Below are positions 43,501 through 49,027 of a stretch of 64,000 nucleotides of DNA, one piece after another. The translations under genes were made by a program, and so were the position numbers. The notes beneath the pieces are model-generated. The model searched no databases, was not told the DNA's origin, and saw only the letters and a program-made list of their open reading frames with translations. Origin of the DNA: Nematopogon swammerdamellus (lineage: Eukaryota; Arthropoda; Insecta; Lepidoptera; Adelidae); contig OX336343.1 of assembly GCA_946902875.1 (NCBI GenBank), positions 2,766,754 through 2,830,753 on the forward strand. Reading direction: 5' to 3'. How positions within the stretch are numbered: position 1 is the first letter of the stretch; every line of letters begins with the position of its first letter.

Positions 43501-45431
43501 AGCGGCTCGACGACAACTCCAAACCACCGGTAAGATTTGCCGTAGATATATTACCTTTAAGGCTGTGGGCCGAGCCGTGACAAACGCCAACGAACTTGAG
43601 CATTCGGGAATTCTACATAATGTACCATGTGACTGCTAATTTCGCTACACGCATTCACTGTACGTTGCTCGCAGTGGGCTGCACGTCCCGCCCGCGTCAA
43701 TTATCGACCAAAAGAGTAGATAGTTCGAAATTCAAACCCATTTGTTGTATTGTTATATTTTTTTTATCTCCTGTCGTGGTTACCAAAAATTCAACAATCC
43801 AGTTTTCTCAGTGCTTTGTGACCTTTGCATCAGTGTTAATGTATAATTGTAATAATACACAATACATAATTTTTTTAAATTTATACTTTTTTTTTTAATT
43901 CGTAATTTGCCAACATTTATTGATTTAGTTGTATAAAGTGTATTAAGCCTCTCGAGATTATCACCATCGTGTTCGGAACGCCTCAACCACAACCAGCCTC
44001 AACCAGCAATGTTCTTTAGGTCGCCAGACTAACTCACCGAAGGTCTTCCCATCTCAAGCTTCTCTTACCAGTTCGTGGTTTCCAGTGTGTCGAGAAGGAT
44101 GGTTAGGTCAATCTCAGGCAACGTTTACTGTTTAGTTTTCGTTTCGGAATAAAACTAGTGAACTCCTGGAAAGAAGTATATTGGGGAGAATGTGTAGTTC
44201 ACGCGCAAGGGCTTGGAAAAGAGTGAAGTTTTTTTTTTATGGAAACTGTCACGGTTGGCTACATCACCTACAACATCCATGATGTCAACCCATAACAGCG
44301 GGTGAACTAGGTGCAATGTCAGTGCTTCCCTTCGGTCGTGCCGGCTACACTGAACTGGCCGGAAAACACAAACTATTTACATAGCCGTTTAGACCGACGT
44401 TTCATTCAGTGCGGTGGTACCAACCCGGGCGAGTTAAACTCTACCACCAAGTAAGATTAGGAGGGAAGGGACCTACAGTTTTACGAGGAATCCGAACCTC
44501 GGTCAGCCTCCAACGGTCAGCGGTCACCCATCCAAGTACTGACCGCGCCCAGCGTTGCTTAACAATCATTAACGACAGTTGTCTGCACCACTGATCTATC
44601 AAGGCTGACAAAACTACAAACTACACATAATTGTAAACTTATGTGTATTCGCAACCCTGAGCGCGGTCAGTACTTGAATGGGTGACTGCTAGACCGTTGG
44701 AGGCTGACTGTGGTTCGGGTTCCATGTACAACGTGTAGGTCCCTTTCCTTCTTACCTTACTATAGGTAGGTTTTATTCCCGCCCGGGTTGGTACCACCGC
44801 ACTGAATGAAACGTCCGTCGAAACGGCTATGTAAATAGTTCGTATTTTCCGTCCAGTTCAGTGTAGCCGACATGAAATGAAGGGAAGCACTGACATGGCA
44901 CCTAGTTCACCTGGTTTTATGGACTGAAATCACGGATGTCGTAGATGAAATGTAGGCAATGTGTCAGTTTCCATAAAAAAATAATGTATAATATTTTATA
45001 TTACTAACCAAAGATATAACCAATTTTGTATAGACATTGATTGAGGATCAATAAATTCAATCAGTTTTATGGAACCTGTCATGGCTACATCCGTGTTGCT
45101 GGCCCAATCCGACCTTATCCTTGCCGAAACCGTAAATTGTCTATTTTTGTCACAGATTTCCGTCGTCAACTCCAGGCTGAAGTGTCCCGCCGAAGGGCAC
45201 TTCCCATTCGACAAAAATGATGGCTGCTCTCCGGCTTTCCTCAAGTGCGAACAGTCGAGAGCGTCTCAGAAGATGAGAGGTTTCGTCTACCGATGCCCTG
45301 AAGGGTTCACCTACTGGGCCGTCAGCAGGAGATGCGAACATACGTCTAAAATGCCAGAGTGTAGGGCACGTGATAACTCTTGGAAAGGAAGATGGGAGAT
45401 ACCAGTGGAGACTAAAAATATTGCGCCTTAG
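22425..45431 (+). CDS. Secreted mucin-like protein with 15 peritrophin-A (CBM14) chitin-binding domains, four exons
   Basis: Joining 22425-22515, 34691-34869, 37944-43529 and 45156-45431 keeps frame across every junction (phase 1, then 0, then 0). All introns are GT-AG with good donors (GTAAGT, GTAAGG, GTAAGA) and pyrimidine-rich acceptors. The product has 2043 residues. Residues 1 to about 26 are a signal peptide (hydrophobic core LLLLALVSL). Fifteen CBM14-type domains follow, each with the six-cysteine spacing of peritrophin-A. Linkers are rich in Thr, Ser, Gln and Glu, and residues about 1640-1860 form a mucin block likely to be O-glycosylated. The family binds chitin in extracellular matrices such as peritrophic matrix, tracheal or cuticular linings. 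The number of domains suggests a cross-linking or gel-forming role. Introns are 12.2, 3.1 and 1.6 kb and full of transposons. It may correspond to the mucin-related CBM14 proteins of flies (Mur-type), but orthology was not tested. Confidence 0.93.
22645..22725 (-). mobile_element. SINE-5: tRNA-like head, inverted
   Basis: Reverse of GACCCGGTGGCGGAATTTGC, GCGGCTCAAG and CCAGGTTCGAATCCTGGTCG. The anticodon region and B box match 11850-11945. Confidence 0.6.
22862..22945 (-). mobile_element. tRNA-like SINE head, inverted, different type
   Basis: Reverse of GGCGCGGTCATGGCTTGTGC, then CCCAGGTTCGAATCCGGCCG. The B box is clear and the A box weak. Confidence 0.5.
22958..23528. mobile_element. TIR element with GTATC-rich interior duplicated in tandem
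   Basis: Both ends read inward AGCCGGGTCCAGACA, then GTGTCATT and GCCCGATCCGATCA (about 45 bp inverted repeat). Inside, a unit of about 234 bp (copies from about 22983 and 23217) full of CGTATCCGTATC is repeated. It lies about 440 bp into intron 1 of the mucin gene. Superfamily not settled. Confidence 0.7.
23830..23965 (-). mobile_element. SINE-1 copy, partial
   Basis: Reversed 3' part with a deletion (TTTGGCTACATCACCGGGTG). Confidence 0.6.
23966..24397. other. Intron 1, nothing recognised
   Basis: Mixed-composition sequence. TGTCAACCCGTATTCACCCG with CAAGGCGCC near 24290-24330 is an inverse match to GTACGGGTGAATACGGGTTG near 9135, so it is a dispersed repeat. Confidence 0.45.
24464..24928. 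mobile_element. Tc1/mariner-type MITE, 465 bp
   Basis: The ends CAGGGTGTTTCAGGATAGG and its inverted near-copy are flanked by TA (24462-24463, 24929-24930). It interrupts a repeat also found around the Helitron-like composite. Confidence 0.78.
25010..25360 (-). mobile_element. SINE-3 with head, 3' end truncated
   Basis: Reversed body (CATTATCACCTCCGAGAAGT) and tRNA-like head (CGGATTCGAACC; CAGACCACTCG). Confidence 0.72.
25515..25625 (+). repeat. H1 head alone
   Basis: TACCGTGTGGGGGCAAATAC to AAGGCGACTAATGGA, without a SINE body, ending in a T-run. Confidence 0.6.
26045..26800 (+). repeat. 68-bp tandem array, about 11 units, forward
   Basis: Units carry AGTAAGTAACTAAGGGCGAG, then GCCGAAGGCCGAGCTGCGTT and AGGAAGAAGCTAAACCAT. 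Each holds the small palindrome GGCCGAAGGCC. Similar units recur at 28560-28716 and 29340-29700. Confidence 0.85.
26880..27300 (+). pseudogene. LINE C-terminal fragment captured in Helitron-like copy 1
   Basis: Conceptual segments read [20 protein letters not shown], then [43 protein letters not shown] and [14 protein letters not shown]. This is the end of a non-LTR retrotransposon polyprotein found widely in invertebrates. Frameshifts near 27150 break it. The same tail is at 29770-30235 and 59855-60725. Confidence 0.75.
27465..27735 (-). repeat. 68-bp tandem array, about 4 units, inverted
   Basis: Reverse complement of the 26045-26800 units (CTCGGCCTTCGGCCTCGCCC). With the forward array it forms arms around the LINE tail of copy 1. 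Confidence 0.85.
27778..28224 (+). mobile_element. Helitron-like partial copy 2 (5' part only)
   Basis: Restarts with TCTATACATATAATAAAATC and repeats the TACGCGCATCACGCAAAAAC module of copy 1. It then runs into AT-rich sequence and two closely spaced new start motifs at 28206 and 28225 without reaching a 3' end. Confidence 0.6.
28717..29311 (-). mobile_element. Penelope-like element remnant with inverted pseudo-LTR arms
   Basis: Two 210-bp arms (28717-28926 and 29102-29311) are near-perfect inverted copies around a 175-bp core. On the - strand the core encodes [17 protein letters not shown] and LSPMWNPVI, matching the end of the GIY-YIG endonuclease of Penelope-like retroelements, followed by a tail to a stop at 28845. 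Inverted 5' copies of the 3' end are typical of Penelope. ATTCTTGAAGA occurs on both sides (about 28706 and 29341), consistent with a target duplication but also part of the tandem unit. The arms contain ATGAAGATGGGCC...GGCCCGAAACGTCG, reminiscent of the hammerhead ribozyme core reported in such elements. Confidence 0.65.
29340..29700 (+). repeat. 68-bp tandem array, about 5 units, forward (copy 3)
   Basis: Continuation of the array interrupted at 28716 by the Penelope-like insertion. The unit motif is the same as in copy 1. Confidence 0.85.
29770..30235 (+). pseudogene. LINE C-terminal fragment captured in Helitron-like copy 3
   Basis: Parallel to 26880-27300: [31 protein letters not shown] and [14 protein letters not shown], with a deletion in the middle. 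Finding it at the same position in both copies shows capture preceded the duplication. Confidence 0.75.
30390..30660 (-). repeat. 68-bp tandem array, about 4 units, inverted (copy 3)
   Basis: Reverse-complement units as at 27465-27735, ending at the 3' hairpin of the Helitron-like copy. Confidence 0.85.
30755..30990 (+). mobile_element. SINE-1 copy, 5'-truncated
   Basis: Starts in TTCTTATATTACTAGGTGGT and ends GTGTCAGTTTCCATAAAAAA, just downstream of the Helitron-like composite. Confidence 0.7.
31335..31655 (+). mobile_element. SINE-1 copy with H1 head
   Basis: Well preserved: CGTGTGGGGCCGGTACTTTA head, ACTAGGTGGTAGGGTTTAAG body and a poly-A tail. Very similar to 50272-50600. Confidence 0.75.
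31660..32125. other. Unrecognised, possibly decayed retroelement
   Basis: Frames read fragments such as [13 protein letters not shown] and AEAILTRRG but with stops. A mobile-element origin is likely; the family is unclear. Confidence 0.3.
32130..32290 (-). mobile_element. SINE-1 copy, partial
   Basis: Reversed 3' half: TTTTATGGAAACTGACACGG to GGACGGAAAACACAAACTAT. Confidence 0.7.
32441..32480 (+). repeat. Poly-C tract
   Basis: About 40 bases almost only C, with one T and one G. Length is likely unreliable in the assembly. Confidence 0.9.
32600..34048 (+). repeat. Rep-H copy split by Rep-X
   Basis: 32600-32840 and 33963-34048 together equal the 16225-16570 copy; the break is inside the A-run of CCGTACGAAAAAATACGG. 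Confidence 0.7.
32841..33962 (+). repeat. Rep-X copy, 1.1 kb, inserted into Rep-H
   Basis: Start GTCGGCAAGTGCGAGTTG with CGCGCATCGAGGGTTCCGTA; end TTTGAGGTACGGAACCCTAA. The interior has a roughly threefold repeated module (TTACATGTG...GAGACCTTGCTTCTT at about 33070, 33350 and 33680). Rep-H sequence lies directly on both sides. Confidence 0.68.
34180..34590. other. Intron 1, AT-rich, nothing recognised
   Basis: No coding or repeat signature beyond low-complexity AT. Confidence 0.5.
34590..34640. repeat. Remnant of the 19916-type hairpin element
   Basis: GCAGCTCTGAATTTTTATAT and TTTATTTACTTCCACTCTCG resemble the loop and right arm of the element at 19916-20040. It lies 50-100 bp upstream of mucin exon 2. 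Confidence 0.45.
34691..34869 (+). CDS. Mucin gene exon 2: first half of CBM14 domain 1
   Basis: The acceptor TTTATTTCAG precedes CG-AGC-TCC. The 179 nt end at AGG before GTAAGG. The encoded segment contains [13 protein letters not shown] and FYRC, the first three cysteines of a peritrophin-A domain. The domain is completed in exon 3 (FQC, GVC and EC), so the intron splits the domain. This exon is an island of GC-rich coding sequence in an AT-rich 15-kb stretch. Confidence 0.9.
34935..35415. other. Intron 2, mostly unrecognised
   Basis: At 35105-35160 AATTACCCGCTTAGTATTGG and its inverse meet in a short perfect hairpin (CTTAGTATTGGACCAATACT core). Confidence 0.55.
35479..36993 (+). mobile_element. 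Transib-like DNA transposon, 1515 bp, carrying a small spliced gene
   Basis: The ends are perfect 34-bp inverted repeats beginning CACACTGTGTCGCGCAGTAT. The flanks are CGCCG on both sides (35474-35478 and 36994-36998). A CACxxTG-type terminus and a CGNCG 5-bp target duplication are hallmarks of the Transib superfamily. The insertion splits a Rep-T copy whose intact relatives at 51640 and 58069 show the empty site. The interior is AT-rich and encodes only a 93-residue spliced frame; no RAG1-like transposase core was seen, so the element is non-autonomous or cut down. A Rep-X end lies at about 36470-36520. Confidence 0.75.
35741..36801 (+). CDS. Small spliced gene, 93 residues, of unknown function, inside the Transib-like element
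   Basis: Exon 1 is 35741-35759 (MENNLE plus one base, donor GTACGT). Exon 2 is 36539-36801 (acceptor TTTTTTTTCCAG, then AT completing an Asp codon). The phases match. The protein is basic and mostly helical in character: [17 protein letters not shown], then [33 protein letters not shown] and the end WLKGEYD. There is no signal peptide or membrane segment. Its placement within the terminal repeats suggests it is the element's own gene (for example the N-terminal part of a transposase or an accessory DNA-binding protein) or a captured host gene. I do not recognise the family. It lies in intron 2 of the mucin gene, on the same strand. Confidence 0.6.
37262..37550 (-). mobile_element. SINE-1/5S copy in mucin intron 2
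   Basis: Reversed SINE-1 tail (GGTTGGCTACATCACTTACA) and the 5S-type head (CCAAGTTCTGACTGCGCCCA, GAGCTACCGAGGCTGAC) with an internal deletion. It directly precedes a SINE-2 copy. Confidence 0.68.
37573..37890 (+). mobile_element. SINE-2, near full length, 50 bp upstream of mucin exon 3
   Basis: H1 head at TACCGTGTGGGGCCGGTACT and body to GATATGTATGTATGT. Its proximity to the acceptor at 37943 makes it part of the splice-site environment. Confidence 0.75.
37944..43529 (+). CDS. Mucin gene exon 3: CBM14 domains 1 (end) to 14 and mucin block
   Basis: This is a single open exon of 5586 nt (1862 codons) from the acceptor TGTTTCAG to the donor GTAAGA. It encodes the end of domain 1 and domains 2-14, starting near protein residues 203, 415, 556, 683, 807, 920, 1026, 1139, 1246, 1352, 1458, 1568 and 1863. 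Domains 3-13 share the core [12 protein letters not shown] and CGEGTVWD, so the array grew by duplication; domains 3-6 also share HAWAVK. Domain 14 is divergent and has seven cysteines. Linkers shorten towards the C terminus until the mucin block. If intron 3 is retained, translation stops at 43580 and domain 15 is lost. Long open frames on both strands inside this exon are by-products of its repetitive composition. Confidence 0.95.
42600..43257 (+). repeat. Thr/Ser/Glu/Gln coding low-complexity block (mucin block)
   Basis: Short in-frame repeats such as TTTQQE and EGTTEGTTE encode about 220 residues made almost only of T, S, E and Q. From about 43068 a 51-bp (17-codon) unit starting AATGAAGGTACGA is duplicated at 43119, which shows recent slippage. 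Dense Thr/Ser makes mucin-type O-glycosylation likely. Confidence 0.85.
44232..44610 (-). mobile_element. SINE-1/5S copy in mucin intron 3, inverted
   Basis: Reverse complement of the SINE-1 body, then the 5S-like block (CATCCAAGTACTGACCGCGC) and the head end TATCAAGGCTGAC. It lies 45 bp from the + copy, forming an inverted pair. Confidence 0.72.
44655..44985 (+). mobile_element. SINE-1/5S copy in mucin intron 3
   Basis: Contains GCGCGGTCAGTACTTGAATG, then GGAGGCTGACTGTGGTTCGG and the full SINE-1 body ending GTGTCAGTTTCCATAAAAAA. The A-box part is missing. Confidence 0.72.
45156..45431 (+). CDS. Mucin gene exon 4: CBM14-like domain 15 and C terminus
   Basis: The acceptor CTATTTTTGTCACAG leads in phase 0 into [18 protein letters not shown]. 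Further cysteines follow (DGC, FLKC, YRC, RRC, PEC), so a CBM14-like domain closes the protein at the TAG at 45429-45431. The 91 residues complete a 2043-residue product. The domain differs from the internal array (no [10 protein letters not shown] core), like domain 14, so the two terminal domains are older or specialised. Confidence 0.88.
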   Translation: MSVVNSRLKCPAEGHFPFDKNDGCSPAFLKCEQSRASQKMRGFVYRCPEGFTYWAVSRRCEHTSKMPECRARDNSWKGRWEIPVETKNIAP

Positions 45432-45687
45432 ATAGCTTTAAGTTAGGATTACGAAGCTAAACAAAGATGACACTCCGCACTTCTTGAACTTGCCATTACA
45501 CACAAGAATAATATTTTGATATGAAAATAATACAAACCCAAAATCTGTAACGACTATCCGTCGTCGTCGTCGATTCTATGATCGCTTATAAATCGAGAAC
45601 TATTTACTCAACTCACGTGGGGTTTTACTGACGTATTCTGGTACATCTAGAGGTATAGTATCATTGTGTATGCCTTTTTCAACAGTT

Positions 45688-45709
45688 TCTCTCTCTCTCT
45701 CTCTCTCTC

Positions 45710-45775
<66 letters not shown>
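45688..45775 (+). repeat. (TC)n microsatellite in the mucin 3' region
   Basis: About 85 bp of TCTCTC starting about 260 bp after the mucin stop codon. Confidence 0.95.
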
Positions 45776-46022
45776 CTTCAATTCTTTCCGTTTGTTTATC
45801 TGTGCGTTCTTTGTATGTTTCTGTTTGATTTGTTTGTTTCATGTTCAAGTCTCAAGCATGGAGTTCTTCCCCAACTCCATGGTCTCAAGCTGTATTCTTA
45901 CTTGCTCAATATGTGCAAAACGGTGCTGGGTCTTTAAACATTCAATTTATTTGTAGTTGGACAACAAGATATTGTTATCCTGAAAATTTCCTGTTTGTTT
46001 TTTTTCCAAATTCGAAAAACCC

Positions 46023-46028
46023 AATAAA
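46023..46028 (+). terminator. Candidate polyadenylation signal AATAAA for the mucin gene
   Basis: AATAAATAAAA lies about 590 bp after the stop codon. It would give a 3' UTR containing the TC microsatellite. Confidence 0.35.
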
Positions 46029-46344
46029 TAAAAACAAAATTTTTCCGTGAAGCGAAGTTTGCTTAGTTTCTACACTTTGGAAATTCATTCGATGCTCTAA
46101 ATTCTAGCTACCTCATTAAACAAAGTTAGCTTGCCAGATTCTATCAATGGATACATAATGTACAGCGTGTGGTATGTTAGGTGTTCAAGTGTTCAAGCGT
46201 CAATCAAAGTGTTCAAATGATTAACCGGAGTGCCATTTTTGATGATTGATAAATACGGCTCAAAATAATTATGGCATTTTTGTGAATGCCCTCAGGGGAT
46301 TGTGGCGAGTGGAGTCCGCGCTCCACATGCCAGCAATCATGAAG

Positions 46345-46520
46345 CAGGTATTTTTTATAATAAGCGCTGAGACTATGAGACTATGTGGTGCCGAGCCAAC
46401 GATAAGGTGTCTAGGGACACCCATGGGTATTCGGTCGCATGCGAGGGTTGCGAATGCCATGCCGACCTGATAGGTGCCCATTCACGCCTCTCTTAAAGGC
46501 CCGAGGCTGTAATTGGGGGG
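46345..46520 (-). mobile_element. SINE-4 copy downstream of the mucin stop
   Basis: GAGCCAACGATAAGGTGTCT, CATGCCGACCTGATAGGTGC and GGCTGTAATTGGGGGGAAAA. Confidence 0.68.
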
Positions 46521-46640
46521 AAAACACCTCGGTATCCCTGCGCTGGACTGCAGTGGACGCTGTCTCGAGCGTTCCAGAGTTTACCGGTTCTGTGGAGGAA
46601 GGACCGATTGGTACGCAACCGCGGTAAAACCAGCGTGTAG
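46490..46640 (-). pseudogene. LINE C-terminal scrap in the mucin 3' region
   Basis: The - strand reads RTNRSFLHRTGKLWNA, resembling the R-x-x-x-x-WN tail motif of non-LTR polyproteins, directly attached to the SINE-4 copy at 46345-46520. Confidence 0.4.
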
Positions 46641-47150
46641 AGATGCTTGCCCAGTGGGCGTACAGGTAGTTTATTATGTAGGTAAACGAATTTCAAACAA
46701 GACTTGTTAAGCCTAGCTACGCGAAGTATTGAGATTTTGTCAATATCTCTAGTCTATTTTTGAGATATTTATGCACCGTTTTCGGGCCAATATGTAGGCA
46801 CTGCGGCGGCGTGCGATAGGTTAATTATTTCATCGCTTAGATTTTAATTATTAGTAAGAAATGGATGTGTGCCTACGCTTGCCTTTTCTAGAGTATTTAC
46901 AGTGCAATCTAGAGAATGGTACTAAAGTGTTAGCATGGATGCAATATAATTTAGGATTATGACTGTACCTTAGTATTAAAGTTAGATTTAAGATGAAATT
47001 ATGATCAAAACTTTGACACCGTAGTAAAATTAGTATTTTTTTATTTAGGTGAAGGTTCCTGATTAAATGGGTACGTAAAAACAAAATCGGTGGGTGAAAG
47101 TAATTTCTACAAATTGTCAATATTTTGATCATGATCTAAACTGTGAATGC
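46641..47150. other. Intergenic / possible mucin 3' UTR
   Basis: AT-rich without frames. Whether it is transcribed depends on which + strand AATAAA is used. Confidence 0.4.
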
Positions 47151-47156
47151 AATAAA
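47151..47156 (+). terminator. Alternative polyadenylation signal AATAAA on the + strand
   Basis: AATAAA in ATGCAATAAAACTC sits just before the end of the convergent gene. If it is used, the mucin 3' UTR is about 1.7 kb and includes a SINE-4 copy and a LINE scrap. Confidence 0.35.
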
Positions 47157-47177
47157 ACTCAAAATATTACACTTTGT

Positions 47178-47193
47178 TTTATTATCTTTTATT
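47178..47193 (-). terminator. Polyadenylation signals of the - strand gene
   Basis: Two AATAAA hexamers on the - strand (47193-47188 and 47183-47178) lie about 180 bp after the stop codon at 47370. They face the + strand AATAAA at 47151. Confidence 0.5.
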
Positions 47194-47369
47194 TAGAAAA
47201 CAAATTATAAAAAATACATTAATAAATTAGTTTTAAAAATAGAATATAATATTATTCGTACAAACGCATGTAACATTGTATCGATCTACGATATAAGGCA
47301 ACGCTGATTATAAAAAACGTTTAATGATTAAAACCATTATATTACAATAAATTAAACAAATAACTTAAT

Positions 47370-49027
47370 TTACAGCAGCAATTTTATGCCAGAGCAGCCA
47401 GAACGAGCCTTGTCATGACAAAATGTCTTCAACGTTTTGTCTATCAGTTTTTTCACCGATTTCAAATTTGGATACTTCTGAATTGTACTAAATATTTGTC
47501 CGATGAAAGCATGACAAGAAGCTTTAGTCGCAATCAAGTTACCGTTCATATCCAACATTAGGTTCAAATTTTCATCAACATTAATTGTCTTACTTGATTC
47601 TTCATGAGATTCTGTAGTGATATGTTCTTCCGTAGTCTTGTGGTTATTGCCTACTTTAACATTGACTGATTTTCCTGATTTCACGTTTACAATGCTTTCT
47701 TTAGTTATATTACTTTTCATTCCATTCTTGTACTCTTTTCCAATAGTAATGATATCTGCATTGAGCATAGCTGGTACATTGGAATCCATTGAAGAAACAG
47801 TTTCGCGTTTTTGCGTCACAAACGTGTTATTGTTAGGTTTTGATAAGATGTTCAGTTTGGTATTAATATAATTATCTTGATTCTCTTTTCCTTCGAAATT
47901 ACTGTAGGCTTTGAACAATCGCTTAAGAAATTGAGGCAGACGGTCATTTATCACGTTTGTAATCGATCCATCTTCGAGTTCTGAAGTATGCACACTATTG
48001 GATAACTTATCTTTGGGTTTTAAAGTATGTACATTGCTGGATGAATTTGCTTTAAGCTTATCACTTGGGTGTACATTCGTGTGATTTGAAGTAGATGTTT
48101 TATTATGGTCGCTTCTGTTTCCACTTTTAAACTTTTCGAAGAGAACTTTAGCTTCGTCAAATACTGTATCGAACTTGGGCGATCTTTTTGTTTTATTGGC
48201 TATCGTGTGGGACATTTCACTTTCTTCACTAGTCAGATTAACTAGGGACAAAGACTTAGATAGATTTTTCTCCAAATTTTCAATCACATCTCTTATGTTA
48301 TTGATTGGCTTCTTCGGTAATTTGATATCATTCGAATTCGAGACGTTTTCTTTATGAAAACTATTACGTAAACTGATAGGTTTTTTTGGTATTGAAAAAT
48401 CTCGCAAAACCGTTTTCACTTCTTCTTTGATTGTATTGTTGTTATCCTCAATCATAGTTTTGATATCAAAAGTGATTCCTCCGTTTTCCCATAAGGCAAT
48501 AGATTTTATTAGAAAAGGTATCAGCGCTTTGTCTAATGACCTCCATTCCTTTTTCAATGGCGAGCTATCCATGAATGTAGATAACGGATGTTTTTCTATA
48601 AACAAACTTTTATCTTTCGAATTAGCTGTTTCAATGGTCTCAAGTTCATAATGGCTTAGGAATGATTCTAGAGCATTTTTTCCTTTCACAAACCTTTTGC
48701 TGGTATCATTGGCTAGTACTATGAGGTTATAATCATATTTTGGAAAGCTTTGCTTGAGCGATTTTAAACTGTTTATGTAAATGGTCAAATTTAAATGTTC
48801 CCTAGAATTCACTATAATCGGACAGAACACATTAATGTTTTCAGAAAGTTTGCCTAAGTCCTTGTTCATTTTATATTTTGTTTGCTCATTCATAAGACCT
48901 CTTCCGAAACGAAATTGATTTTTCGGTAGTACGTAGACAGTCATAACTAACCCGTATGTGACGATAAACGTAAGTACACCAAAAAACAAGATCATCCAGC
49001 ACTTGTGGATGGAAGTAGATATGTGGT
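47370..49027 (-). CDS. Glycosyltransferase-like gene, second coding exon (membrane segment and lumenal domain)
   Basis: This exon is open for 1658 nt, starting after the acceptor TTTTATTGTTTCAG. The first complete codons read HISTSIHKCW and run straight into the hydrophobic segment MILFFGVLTFIVTYGL, so the internal ATG at 48995 is not needed as a start. It ends with KLLL and TAA at 47370. Confidence 0.88.
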
